NCBI RefSeq assembly: GCF_900111315.1
Contig: NZ_FOGU01000009.1
Span: 124,001 to 188,000, forward strand
Direction: 5' to 3'
Source of the DNA: Tranquillimonas rosea
Lineage (GTDB): Bacteria; Pseudomonadota; Alphaproteobacteria; Rhodobacterales; Rhodobacteraceae
DNA length: 64,000 nucleotides
The notes below the pieces were generated by a model, which worked only from the letters and a program-made list of their open reading frames with translations, was not told where the DNA came from and did not search any database. Shown here in pieces: positions 8,599-17,038 of the stretch (position 1 is the stretch's first letter; every line of letters starts with the position of its first letter). A program made the position numbers and the translations under genes.

Positions 8599-9777
8599 TT
8601 ACGCAAACAGGCAGTCGCGGAGCCGCACCAGCCCGCTCTGCATTTCTTCTTCTGGGGCGACGAGTGCCACGCGGATATAGCCCGCCCCCGGGTTCCGGCC
8701 GTCGACCTCGCGCGACAGGTACGCGCCGGGCAGCACCCGGATGCCGGTCTCGCGCCAAAGCTTCAGCGCGGCCGCTTCGCCGTCGGCCACCGGCAGCCAA
8801 AGGAAGAACCCGCCATGCGGCGCGGCGCATCCCTCGACGCCGGTGAATATCTCGTCGGCGATGTCGAACTTGCGGGCATAGAGCGCGCGGTTCGCGGCCA
8901 CGTGCGCCTCGTCGGCCCACAGGCGTGCCGAGGCCATCTGGATCGGCAGCGGCAGCGGGGCGCCCGCGAACGCCCGCAATTGCCGGATGCGCGCCATGTT
9001 GCGCGCGCCCGTGGCGACGAAGCCCGACCTGAGGCCGGGCACGTTCGAGCGCTTCGAGAGAGAGTGAACGGCGATCACCCGGTCCGGGTCGGCGCCGATC
9101 TCGGCCGCGACCTCCAGCGCGCCCGGCGGCGGCGCGTCGCGATAGATTTCGGAATAGCACTCGTCCGCGACGATGCGGAAATCGTGGGTCTCGGCCAGCT
9201 GGATCAGCCCGGCCCAGTAACTCTTGTCGGCAATCGCGCCCTGGGGATTCGCGGGCGAGCAGAGATACACCAACTCCGTGCGGTCGAGCAGCGCGGCGGG
9301 CAGCGCGGCATAGTCCGGCAGGAATCCCGTGTCGGCCGTGGCGGGCACGTAGACCGGCTCGGCGCCCACCGACAGCGCCGCGACCGCGTAGACCTGGTAG
9401 AACGGGTTCGGCATCAGCACCGCCGGGGTCGCGCCCGCAGACTCGGGGCACAGCGCCATCGCGATGTTGTAGAGCCCCTCGCGCGTGCCGTTCAGCGCCA
9501 TGACCTGCGTCTCGGGGTCCAGCGTCACGCCATAGCGCCGCGCCACCCAGCCGGTGATCGCCTCGCGCAGGGCGGGCGCGCCCTCGTTCGGGGGATAGCG
9601 TCCGAACCCGTCGGCGTTCGCGGCGATCTCGTCGGTGACCCAGTCGGGGAACGGATGCTTCGGCTCGCCGATGCTCATGTGCAGCACGTCGCCGCCCGGC
9701 GCATGCGCGTCGAGCAGGCTCCGCAGACGCGGAAACGCGTATTCGGGCAGTTGTGAAAACCGCTGTGGAAACCGCAT
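8599..9777 (-). CDS. class I/II PLP-dependent aminotransferase, possibly DapC-like
   Basis: 392 residues of fold-type I aminotransferase. Visible are [10 protein letters not shown] (substrate loop), [18 protein letters not shown] with the conserved [13 protein letters not shown] with the PLP-contacting Asp and Tyr, and the Schiff-base lysine in [15 protein letters not shown]. This SLSKRSNxPGLRSGF form is typical of succinyl-diaminopimelate aminotransferases (DapC), which would fit lysine and cell-wall synthesis. The exact substrate remains open. A GAGG lies five bases before the ATG. It is immediately upstream of ftsK. Confidence 0.88.
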   Translation of the reverse strand: MRFPQRFSQLPEYAFPRLRSLLDAHAPGGDVLHMSIGEPKHPFPDWVTDEIAANADGFGRYPPNEGAPALREAITGWVARRYGVTLDPETQVMALNGTREGLYNIAMALCPESAGATPAVLMPNPFYQVYAVAALSVGAEPVYVPATADTGFLPDYAALPAALLDRTELVYLCSPANPQGAIADKSYWAGLIQLAETHDFRIVADECYSEIYRDAPPPGALEVAAEIGADPDRVIAVHSLSKRSNVPGLRSGFVATGARNMARIRQLRAFAGAPLPLPIQMASARLWADEAHVAANRALYARKFDIADEIFTGVEGCAAPHGGFFLWLPVADGEAAALKLWRETGIRVLPGAYLSREVDGRNPGAGYIRVALVAPEEEMQSGLVRLRDCLFA

Positions 9778-9894
9778 CGATGCCTCAAGTCCGGGGTCGT
9801 GTCGCCCCTTTGAGGATGAACCTACCGCACGCTCGCGTGAAGGGTCCAGCGCAACTCCTTGGGCCTTACGGGTTTCCGGGCTTGCATGTGGCTT

Positions 9895-11220
9895 TTACGC
9901 CAAGGCCGATTCGGCCGCGTGCCCCAGGCGAAGCAGCCGCGACTCGGTTCCGGCCGGGGTCTGGAACAGCAGACCTGTCGAGGGCGTGCCCGTCGGCAGC
10001 GTCAGTCCCGTCAGACCCAGCAGGCTCCCCAGCCGGGTATTGCGCAGCGTCATGAGGTTCACCTTCGAGAAATACTCCGACTCCGTCTCGAGCCGGGCGA
10101 TCTTCGGGGGCAGGATCGGGCAGGTCGGCAGCACGACCGCGTCGTAGCCGGCTGTCGCATCGAGATATTCGGCGCGGCACCGCTTGAGGGCCTGCCACGC
10201 CGCGATATAATCCGGTGCGCTGACCGCGGCCCCGCCGCGGAACCGGTCGCGGACGGCGGCGAACATCGCGTCGGGATCGGTCTCGATCACCTCGCGCCAG
10301 ATGCCATAGCCCTCGGCCGCGAAAAGCTGCCCGGCCAGCCCGGCGGCCTCTTCCACCGCCGGGATCCGGGCGCGGCTCACCTGCGCGCCGGCCGCGTCCA
10401 GCCGCGACAGCGCGGATTCGAAGCCGCTCAGCGGCGCCTCCTCGATGTCGTCCAGTGCGACGCTCTCCAGCACCAGCAGGCGCGCGCCCCGGACGCTGGC
10501 ACCGCTCAGGTCCGGGGCCCTGTCGGCCGCCATCGCCGCGGTCAGCAGCGCGGCGTCCTCGACCGACCGCGTCAGCGGGCCCACGGTGTCGAAGCTGGGG
10601 CAGAGCGGGACCACGCCCGACAGCGGCAGCCGTCCGTGCGACGTCTTGAACCCGACGAGGTCGTTCCACACTGCCGGGATACGCACCGACCCGGCGGTGT
10701 CCGAACCGATCCCGGCGGCGGCGAGGCGATACGCCACCGACGTCGCCGCGCCCGACGACGAGCCGCCGGCCACCGCCTCCCTGTCGTTCACGCAGGGCGG
10801 CGTTGCCGTCACCGGGTTCAGGCCGAGACCGGAGAACGCCAGTTCGGTCATGTGGGTCTTGCCCAGGCAGACAAGGCCCGCCGCCACCGCGTTCGACAGG
10901 ACGCGGGCGTCGTGCCGGGGGACGCGCCCCCTGAGCAGCGCGCTCCCGGCCTCGGTGGCGACGCCCGCGGTGTCGTAGAGGTCCTTCCACGAGATCGGCA
11001 CCCCGTCGATCGGCGAGCGCCGCGCGCCCTCCTTCGCCCTCTGCGCCGCGCCGCGCGCCTCGGCCCGTGCGCGATCGGCGGTGGTGCGGGCATAGATCCG
11101 GGTCGACAGCTCGTGTCCCTCGATGGCATCGAGATGCGCCTCGGTCACGTCCACCGCGTCGAGCGTGCCGTCGCCGATCGCCCGCCCCAGTTCCGTTGCC
11201 GTCGCGCCGAGGATGTCCAT
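9895..11220 (-). CDS. amidase (amidase signature family)
   Basis: 441 residues with the Ser-cisSer-Lys triad of the amidase signature family: Lys in GVPISWKDLYD, cis-Ser in SDTAGSVRIP and nucleophile Ser within GGSSSGAATSVA. The glycine/serine-rich stretch is intact. Family members hydrolyse diverse amides (GatA, indoleacetamide, AtzF-type), and the local context gives no substrate. The start MDILGAT at 11220 has GGGGGCA upstream and matches the family N-terminus; a 67-codon extension further upstream overlaps the divergent hydroxylase gene and looks non-coding. Divergent from the UbiH-type gene. Confidence 0.87.
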   Translation of the reverse strand: MDILGATATELGRAIGDGTLDAVDVTEAHLDAIEGHELSTRIYARTTADRARAEARGAAQRAKEGARRSPIDGVPISWKDLYDTAGVATEAGSALLRGRVPRHDARVLSNAVAAGLVCLGKTHMTELAFSGLGLNPVTATPPCVNDREAVAGGSSSGAATSVAYRLAAAGIGSDTAGSVRIPAVWNDLVGFKTSHGRLPLSGVVPLCPSFDTVGPLTRSVEDAALLTAAMAADRAPDLSGASVRGARLLVLESVALDDIEEAPLSGFESALSRLDAAGAQVSRARIPAVEEAAGLAGQLFAAEGYGIWREVIETDPDAMFAAVRDRFRGGAAVSAPDYIAAWQALKRCRAEYLDATAGYDAVVLPTCPILPPKIARLETESEYFSKVNLMTLRNTRLGSLLGLTGLTLPTGTPSTGLLFQTPAGTESRLLRLGHAAESALA

Positions 11221-11305
11221 CTGTCTGCCCCCTATTCTGACGGCGGCGACGGTAGCGGCGCTGCGGCGCATGGACAATGCCGGGTCTGCCGCCATATTCG
11301 GGGGC

Positions 11306-12532
11306 ATGGCGCACGATACCGATGTCCTGATTGCCGGTGGCGGCCTCAACGGCTGCTCCCTCGCCCTCGCCCTGGCGCAGGCCGGGCTCTCTGTCACGCT
11401 GGTTGACCCCCTGCCCGCCAAGGCGCGGGGGGACGCGGCCTTCGACGGGCGCAGCTACGCGCTGTCCGTGGCCTCGACGCGGGCGCTGAAGGCGATCGGC
11501 CTTTGGCCGCAGCTCGCGGACGAGGCGCAGCCGATCCTTGGGATCCGCGTCTCGGACGGGCGCGCGGGGCAGGGGCCGTCGCCGCTGTCCCTGACCTTCG
11601 ACCACGCCGAGATCGAGGACGGTCCGATGGGCCACATGGTCGAGGACCGCCACCTGCGGCCCGCGCTGCTGGACGCGATGGCGCGCGAGGGCCGGCTGAC
11701 GCAGATCACCGGCGTCGCCACCACCGCGCAGGAGGTCGACGCCTCGGGCGTCACAGTAACGCTGTCGGACGGGCGCCGGCTGACGGCGGCCGTGCTTGTC
11801 GGTTGCGACGGCGCCCGCGGGCCGACGGCCGGGCGGGCCGGGATCTCGCGGACCGGGTGGGAGTATCGGCAGACGGCGCTTGTCGCCGCGGTCGGGCACG
11901 AACGGCCCCACGGCGGGATCGCGCACCAGTTCTTCATGCCCGAGGGGCCGCTCGCCATCCTGCCGCTTTCGGGCAACCGCAGCAGCATCGTCTGGACCGA
12001 GCGCCGCGACCGGGCCGACCGTATCAACGCCCTGTCGGACGAGGATTATCTCGCCGTTCTCCGGCCGCGTTTCGGCTCGTTCCTGGGGGATCTGTCGCTG
12101 GCGGGCGACCGCTACACCTATCCGCTGGGCCTGGGACTGGCCAACGCCTTCGTCGCCGACCGCGTGGCGCTGGCGGGCGACGCGGCGCACCGAGTGCATC
12201 CGATCGCGGGTCAGGGGCTGAATGCGGGGCTGAAGGACGTCGCCACGCTGGCCGAGGTGCTGGTCGAGGCGATGCGGCGGGGCGAGGATATCGGCCGCAT
12301 CGACGTGCTTGAACGCTACCAGGCGTGGCGGCGCTTCGATGTCACGACGCTCGCCGTGGCGACCGACGGGTTCAACCGCCTGTTCTCGAACGACAACGCC
12401 GTGCTGCGTCTTGGCCGCGACCTGGGGCTCGGGCTGGTGAACCGGCTGCCGGGGCTGCGCCGCGGATTCATCCGCGAGGCGGCAGGCCTTACCGGCGATC
12501 TGCCGCGGCTTCTGCGCGGGCAACCGGTCTGA
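11306..12532 (+). CDS. UbiH/UbiF/Coq6-type FAD-dependent hydroxylase
   Basis: 408 residues of class A flavoprotein monooxygenase. The dinucleotide-binding IAGGGLNGCSLALALAQAG at the N-terminus, the VGCDGARGPTAGRAGI DG motif in the middle and VALAGDAAHRVHPIAGQG (GD motif with the ubiquinone-hydroxylase signature) are all present. It probably hydroxylates a ring position during ubiquinone synthesis; which position cannot be said from sequence alone. The start at MAHDTDVL is chosen because the Rossmann strand follows directly. Divergent from the amidase; ends three bases before the convergent Trm112 gene. Confidence 0.9.
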   Translation: MAHDTDVLIAGGGLNGCSLALALAQAGLSVTLVDPLPAKARGDAAFDGRSYALSVASTRALKAIGLWPQLADEAQPILGIRVSDGRAGQGPSPLSLTFDHAEIEDGPMGHMVEDRHLRPALLDAMAREGRLTQITGVATTAQEVDASGVTVTLSDGRRLTAAVLVGCDGARGPTAGRAGISRTGWEYRQTALVAAVGHERPHGGIAHQFFMPEGPLAILPLSGNRSSIVWTERRDRADRINALSDEDYLAVLRPRFGSFLGDLSLAGDRYTYPLGLGLANAFVADRVALAGDAAHRVHPIAGQGLNAGLKDVATLAEVLVEAMRRGEDIGRIDVLERYQAWRRFDVTTLAVATDGFNRLFSNDNAVLRLGRDLGLGLVNRLPGLRRGFIREAAGLTGDLPRLLRGQPV

Positions 12533-12535
12533 GCG

Positions 12536-12724
12536 TCAGTCGTCGTCGATCCGCCTTGCCTCGTCCACCAGCATGACGGGGATGCCGTCGCGGATCGGAA
12601 AGGCCAGCCGCGCTGCCCTGGAGATCAGTTCCTGGGTCTCGGCATCGTAGAACAGCGGCGCCTGCGTTTCGGGGCAGACCAGCGCCTCGAGCATCCGGCG
12701 GTCGTACTTGGGCGTCTCGCTCAT
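12536..12724 (-). CDS. Trm112 family protein
   Basis: 62 residues, typical for bacterial Trm112/YcaR-like proteins, the small activators or partners of methyltransferases. It shows [15 protein letters not shown] and [20 protein letters not shown]. Only one of the usual four zinc-ligand cysteines remains (in VCPE), as in many bacterial members. The start overlaps the stop of the LON-domain gene by four bases (ATGA), so translation is coupled in a three-gene operon with the thioredoxin-like gene. Confidence 0.9.
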   Translation of the reverse strand: MSETPKYDRRMLEALVCPETQAPLFYDAETQELISRAARLAFPIRDGIPVMLVDEARRIDDD

Positions 12725-13386
12725 TGCAGTCTCTCGTCACCGCCGCCGCTGCGCAGCGCGAACTCGATCAGCGTCACCAGGGTCTCGCGCCGAGTGCCCA
12801 GAGACGGGGCCTCCAGCAGTGCCTGCTTGTCCTCGGGGGCGAAGGGACAGAGCATCGACAGCGAGTTGATCAGAAGCTCGTCCTCGGCGTCCCGCAGGGA
12901 ATCCCAGTCCGTCTTGAGCTCTTCCGCCTCGAAATACTGTCCGAGCAGGCGCAGGAAGTAGTCCCGGTTGAAATCGGGATCGTGCTCGATCACCCCGAGA
13001 TCGCGCTCGAACCCGTTCCAGGACACGTCGCAGCAGATGTACGGCGTAAACCCCTGGATCTGCTTCTGGACGCGGAACCGGGAAATGCCGGTCAGCGTGA
13101 TCATGTACCGGCCGTCCTCGGTCTCGGAAAAGGCGGTCAGCCGTCCGGCACAGCCGATCGCGTGCAGCCGGGTCTTGTCCGAGTTCGGCATTTCCCAAGG
13201 CTGGACCATGCCGATCAGTCGGTGATCCGACTTCATCGTATCGTCCAGCATCGCGAGATATCGCGGCTCGAAGATGTTCAACGGCAATCGCGCCCGGGGC
13301 AGCAGAAGCGCCCCGGGCAGCGGGAAGACGGGTAGTGTCGGCGGCAGGTCCGCAGCTCTCATCATTGGCTGCGACGTAGAGTGCAC
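12721..13386 (-). CDS. LON peptidase N-terminal (substrate-binding) domain protein
   Basis: 221 residues made only of a LON substrate-binding domain, without ATPase or protease parts. Marks are [29 protein letters not shown] near residue 18 onward, [10 protein letters not shown] and [15 protein letters not shown]. Its role is unknown; such stand-alone domains are widespread in Alphaproteobacteria. The GTG at 13386 has GAGGG upstream and starts 7 bases after the thioredoxin-like stop; ATGs at 13365 and 13362 are alternatives. Operon position is between the thioredoxin-TPR gene and Trm112. Confidence 0.88.
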   Translation of the reverse strand: MHSTSQPMMRAADLPPTLPVFPLPGALLLPRARLPLNIFEPRYLAMLDDTMKSDHRLIGMVQPWEMPNSDKTRLHAIGCAGRLTAFSETEDGRYMITLTGISRFRVQKQIQGFTPYICCDVSWNGFERDLGVIEHDPDFNRDYFLRLLGQYFEAEELKTDWDSLRDAEDELLINSLSMLCPFAPEDKQALLEAPSLGTRRETLVTLIEFALRSGGGDERLQ

Positions 13387-13392
13387 CTGCCC

Positions 13393-14325
13393 TCAGGCAA
13401 ACATCATGGAGGCCAGCTTGCGCCGCCCCGAGGTCACCACCGGATCGTTCGGCTTCAGCGCGTCGAAGATGGTGAACAGCTGTTGCTTCGCCGCCTGGTC
13501 GTTCCACTCGCGATCGCGGCGGAAGAGCTCGAGCAGCTCCGTCACGGCGGCCTCGGTGTCGCCCTTGGCATACAGCGCATTGGCGAGGTCCAGCCGCGAT
13601 TGGTGGTCGTCGGGATCGGCCTCGACCTTCTCGCGCAGTTCGGACACCGGGCCGGTATTCGCCGTCTGCTTGGCCAGGTCGAGCTGGGCCGCCGCCGCCT
13701 CGAGCGCGGGGGCGTGCGAGATCTCGGCATCCGCGCCGTTGAGGATCGCCTCGGCCTGGTCGAGATCGCCGAGCGCGATATGCGCGCGGACGAGCCCGCC
13801 ATAGGCCTCGCTGTTCTTCGGGTCCTCGCCGAGGATGGCCGAGAACGTCTGCGCGGCGTCGCTTGCCGCGCCGTCGGTCAGCATCTGCTCGGCAGCCTGA
13901 AGCGCCTCTTCGAGACCGCCGCCTGCGGCCTCTTCACCACCACCGCCGGCCTGTGCCACGAGCCGGTCCACGAAGGCCTTGACCTCGGATTGCTGCACAG
14001 CGCCCTGGAACCCGTCGACGGGCTGGCCCTGGTAGAAGGCATAGACGGTCGGGATCGACTGGATGCGCAGTTGCGCGGCGATCTGCTGGGCTTGGTCGAC
14101 GTTGACCTTCACCATCTTCACCGCGCCGTTGGCGGCGCGCACGGCCTCTTCCAGCATCGGGCCCAGCGTCTTGCACGGGCCGCACCACGGCGCCCAGAAG
14201 TCCACGATGACGGGCACCTGCTGGCTGGCCTCGACAACGTCGGCCATGAAGCTCGCTTCGGTGGTCTCCTTGATCAAATCGTCCTGCTGCGGGGCGGCCC
14301 CGGCGTTCTGTCCCAGCTCCAGCAT
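13393..14325 (-). CDS. thioredoxin-fold/TPR protein (CnoX/YbbN-like)
   Basis: 310 residues. The thioredoxin domain (about residues 20-130) has the active site WCGPC, and the cis-proline loop is in QSIPTVYAF. It is followed by a glycine-rich linker and about 150 residues of TPR-like helices that end GRRKLASMMFA. This is the architecture of CnoX (YbbN), the holdase that protects proteins from chlorine oxidation and passes them to GroEL. E. coli CnoX has SXXC, whereas this one keeps a full CXXC, so it may also reduce disulfides. ATG 14325 is preferred to an upstream TTG at 14358. First gene of a three-gene operon. Confidence 0.87.
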   Translation of the reverse strand: MLELGQNAGAAPQQDDLIKETTEASFMADVVEASQQVPVIVDFWAPWCGPCKTLGPMLEEAVRAANGAVKMVKVNVDQAQQIAAQLRIQSIPTVYAFYQGQPVDGFQGAVQQSEVKAFVDRLVAQAGGGGEEAAGGGLEEALQAAEQMLTDGAASDAAQTFSAILGEDPKNSEAYGGLVRAHIALGDLDQAEAILNGADAEISHAPALEAAAAQLDLAKQTANTGPVSELREKVEADPDDHQSRLDLANALYAKGDTEAAVTELLELFRRDREWNDQAAKQQLFTIFDALKPNDPVVTSGRRKLASMMFA

Positions 14326-14464
14326 GGCCTCGCGCTCTCCTAACCGTATTTTGCGCAATCTTGCAGGCTAGATGGCGTATGCCCCCCGGTCTTGCAAGGC
14401 CGACGCCCACCCGCGAGCGCCGCGAGCCGGGCGAAATTCGTCCCGCCTGCCGCGAACGGGGCCG

Positions 14465-15253
14465 TCAAACGTCGAACGTGGCGAAGACCGGGGCGTGATC
14501 GCTGGGCTTCTCCCAGCCGCGGGCGGCCCGGAGGATTCGGCTGGAATGGGCGGCCGGCGCAAGGTCGCGGGAGGCCCAAACATGGTCCAGCCGCCGCCCC
14601 TTGTCCGAGCTGTCCCAGTTGGGCGAGCGGTAGGACCACCAAGAATAGAGCTGACCTTCGGGGATGTCCTTGCGGGTGACGTCGACCCAGCCGCCGGCCT
14701 CCTGCGCCTGGGCAAGGTGATCGGTCTCGACCGGGGTGTGGCTGACGACCTTGAGCAGTTGCTTGTGCGACCAGACGTCGTCTTCGCGCGGGGCGATGTT
14801 CAGGTCGCCGACGAGGATCGCCTTCTCGGGCCGCTCGGCCGCGAAATGGTCGCGCATCTCGGCGACGAAGTTCAGCTTGTGGGCGAACTTCGGGTTCTGC
14901 TCGGGGTCCGGCACGTCGCCGCCCGCGGGGACGTAGAAGTTGTGGATCACCACGCCGTTCTCGAGCCGCCCCGCGATGTGCCGCGCATCGCCCATCTCGC
15001 ACCAGTCGGTATGGCCCAGGTCCTCGATCGGCAGGCGCGACAGGATGGCGACGCCGTTATAGCCCTTCTGCCCGCGCGCGATCAGGTGGGGATAGCCGAG
15101 ATCGGCGAAGGTCTCGGCGGGGATCTTGTCGACAGGCGACTTGCACTCCTGCAGGCACAGAACGTCGGGCGCCTCTTCGGTCAGCAGGTGACCCACGAGG
15201 CCCGCGCGCAGGCGGACGGAGTTGATGTTCCAGGTGGCGAGGGTGAAGGGCAT
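14465..15253 (-). CDS. xth: exodeoxyribonuclease III
   Basis: 262 residues of the AP endonuclease/exonuclease III family used in base-excision repair. All catalytic blocks are visible: ATWNINSVRLR (Asn), LCLQECK (metal-binding Glu), NFYVPAGGDVPD, LVGDLNIAPREDD (Asp/Asn), LDHVWAS and SDHAPV with the catalytic His. Length and motif order are normal, so I expect an active enzyme. It stands alone on the minus strand, 139 bases after the thioredoxin-like gene start region and divergent from a secreted protein gene. Confidence 0.95.
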   Translation of the reverse strand: MPFTLATWNINSVRLRAGLVGHLLTEEAPDVLCLQECKSPVDKIPAETFADLGYPHLIARGQKGYNGVAILSRLPIEDLGHTDWCEMGDARHIAGRLENGVVIHNFYVPAGGDVPDPEQNPKFAHKLNFVAEMRDHFAAERPEKAILVGDLNIAPREDDVWSHKQLLKVVSHTPVETDHLAQAQEAGGWVDVTRKDIPEGQLYSWWSYRSPNWDSSDKGRRLDHVWASRDLAPAAHSSRILRAARGWEKPSDHAPVFATFDV

Positions 15254-15380
15254 CGCGATCTCCGGTCTGGGTGCGCGCGGACCCTATGTGTGGCGCGGTG
15301 CGGCGTCCAGCCGCCGGAACGGCGGATGCCGGGACGACGTTGGACTGGCAAACCCGAGACAGGATGAAAGGACACGCCAG

Positions 15381-15899
15381 ATGCTACGCTTCGCGCCCCT
15401 CGCCGCCCTTCTGATCGCCACCCCGGCCGTCGCCCAGGACCAGTCCGCAGGCGGCAGCATCAGTGGCACGCTCGGACAGGACAGCGTCAGCTGGACCGTC
15501 ACGGCGCCGCCCGAGAACAGCGACCTGGCGCCCTCCGACTGGTCCGATGCCGAGGACGGACACAGTGTGCGGATCGTGGGCTTTCCCTCGCAGTCGGCCG
15601 AGGCCGGGGCGGACGCGATGATCCTCGAGTTCACGACCGAGGGCACACCGTCCGACGCAGGCGTTTCCGAGGCCGCCGTCGAATATCATGCGTCCGGCGA
15701 GACCGAGCCGCTCATGGCCTCGACCCAGAACATCGACCTGACGCTCAGCTCGATGGAGCGTGAGGGCGACACGCTGGCCGTCTCGGGCAGCGTCGTGGCC
15801 ACCATGACGCCGGGCGGGTCCGACGACCTGATCATCGACGCCCAGGGCGCGCAGACGTTCGACGGCAATTTCCAGGCGACGGTCCCGATGAGCGACTGA
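15381..15899 (+). CDS. secreted protein of unknown function
   Basis: 172 residues with a clear Sec signal peptide, MLRFAPLAALLIATPAVA, cut before QDQSAGG. The mature part is acidic, cysteine-free and beta-rich in pattern (alternating hydrophobic strands such as VRIVGFP, LAVSGSVVATM). It ends with VPMSD. I recognise no family. The start has GAAAGGA about eight bases upstream. It stands between divergent xth and the peroxiredoxin gene, 74 bases before the latter, and may share a transcript with it. Probably periplasmic. Confidence 0.78.
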   Translation: MLRFAPLAALLIATPAVAQDQSAGGSISGTLGQDSVSWTVTAPPENSDLAPSDWSDAEDGHSVRIVGFPSQSAEAGADAMILEFTTEGTPSDAGVSEAAVEYHASGETEPLMASTQNIDLTLSSMEREGDTLAVSGSVVATMTPGGSDDLIIDAQGAQTFDGNFQATVPMSD

Positions 15900-15973
15900 C
15901 CGGGGGGCTGTTGCAGCGGCACGGCATCGCTTATCTCTGCGGCAACGACATTCCATCCCAAAGGAGGCCCGAC

Positions 15974-16627
15974 ATGGCACTTCGGATCAACGACACGGTT
16001 CCCGACCTCAAGGTCAAGACCAGCAAGGGTGAGTTCTCGCTGCACGAATACATCGGCGACGACTGGACCATCCTGTTCTCGCACCCGAAGGACTTCACGC
16101 CGGTCTGCACGACCGAGTTCGGCGCCGTCGCGCAGCTCTCGGATGAATGGAAGAAGCGCGACACCAAGGTGATGGGTGTCAGCGTCGACGGGGTCGACGA
16201 CCACGGCAAGTGGATCGGCGACATCGAAAGCTACGGCGGCGCCCAGGTCGACTTTCCGATCATCGCCGACGAGGGGCTCGAAGTGTCCAAGGCCTTCGAC
16301 ATGCTGCCCGCCGAGGCGTATCTGCCCGACGGCCGCACGCCGGCCGACAGTGCCACCGTCCGCGCCGTGTTCATCATCGGCCCCGACAAGCAGCTGAAAC
16401 TGACCATGACGTACCCGATGACCGTCGGCCGCAACTTCGCCGAGGTGCTGCGCGCCCTCGACGCGCTGCAGCTGACCGCGTCGAAAGGCGTGGCCGCGCC
16501 TGCCGACTGGCAGGTCGGCCAGGACGTCATCATCCCGGCCTCGCTGTCGGACGACGAGGCGAAGTCCAAGTTCGGTGACTTCACCACGCACCTTCCCTAC
16601 CTGCGCACGACCAAGCAGCCGGCCTGA
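15974..16627 (+). CDS. 1-Cys peroxiredoxin (Prx6 type)
   Basis: 217 residues, the length of Prx6-type peroxiredoxins. The peroxidatic site is FSHPKDFTPVCTTE with Cys45, and no resolving cysteine follows: Cys45 is the only conserved one. The C-terminal Prx6 extension with FTTHLPYLRTTKQPA is complete. It reduces hydrogen peroxide and alkyl hydroperoxides in the cytoplasm; the reductant is unknown. An AAGGAGG at 15961-15967, six bases before the ATG, fixes the start and predicts strong translation. A strong hairpin follows the gene. Confidence 0.93.
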   Translation: MALRINDTVPDLKVKTSKGEFSLHEYIGDDWTILFSHPKDFTPVCTTEFGAVAQLSDEWKKRDTKVMGVSVDGVDDHGKWIGDIESYGGAQVDFPIIADEGLEVSKAFDMLPAEAYLPDGRTPADSATVRAVFIIGPDKQLKLTMTYPMTVGRNFAEVLRALDALQLTASKGVAAPADWQVGQDVIIPASLSDDEAKSKFGDFTTHLPYLRTTKQPA

Positions 16628-16636
16628 CCGGCCGCT

Positions 16637-16666
16637 CGGGCCACCGGTGGTTCCATCGGTGGCCCG
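16637..16666 (+). terminator. hairpin after the peroxiredoxin gene
   Basis: Perfect 10-base stem (16637-16646 with 16657-16666) and a 10-base loop, 9 bases after the peroxiredoxin stop. No T-run follows, so it may be a weak terminator or an RNA 3'-end stabiliser. Confidence 0.5.
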
Positions 16667-16750
16667 TCCGTCCGGCATCGCAGCCCGGATTAAGCTGCGA
16701 CTAACACACCTGTGCGATGACGCGGTCGAACCGTACATCGGAGGTGTCCC

Positions 16751-17038
16751 GTGCACATCACAGCCTTCCTGCCCGGCGCGACCGGCCTCGCCGCCGTCCC
16801 GGTGCTCGTTTCGCTGGCGTCATCGGCGCAGCCCGGCGCGCCTGTCATCGTCGTGGGGCCGGACGCGGTCCGGGCGATCCATGTCGCGCAGGGCCGCCGC
16901 ATCGGGCCGCGACGCGCGCCGCTTGGGGTGCTCGCCGTGTCCGATCGTCCGGATTTCGCCAACAGGCTCCGCCAGTCCGGCGCCTGGGCCGTCCTGGACG
17001 GACGCGCCGCCGCCTGGATCTGCGGGGTGCGCCCATGA
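16751..17038 (+). CDS. small unknown protein coupled to a chemoreceptor gene
   Basis: 95 residues, GTG start with GGAGG six bases upstream. The stop overlaps the ATG of the chemoreceptor gene (ATGA), so translation is coupled. The protein starts with a weakly hydrophobic stretch ([19 protein letters not shown]), then [19 protein letters not shown] and [14 protein letters not shown]: an alternating strand-helix pattern suggesting a small alpha/beta domain, with one cysteine. I do not recognise a family. Its position suggests it modulates or senses for the receptor encoded next, but that is inference from coupling only. Confidence 0.7.
   Translation: MHITAFLPGATGLAAVPVLVSLASSAQPGAPVIVVGPDAVRAIHVAQGRRIGPRRAPLGVLAVSDRPDFANRLRQSGAWAVLDGRAAAWICGVRP

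Noticed and set aside
5457..8846. A very long open frame on the strand opposite ftsK (about 1129 codons)
   Set aside because: It is the antisense shadow of a high-GC gene. ftsK on the other strand has all domains, a Shine-Dalgarno site and an intact motor; the opposite frame shows Arg/His/Leu-rich non-protein composition and no motif.
9866..12523. An 885-codon open frame on the minus strand spanning the amidase and the UbiH-type gene
   Set aside because: It shadows two well-supported genes on different strands, with no family motif and a composition typical of GC-rich antisense frames.
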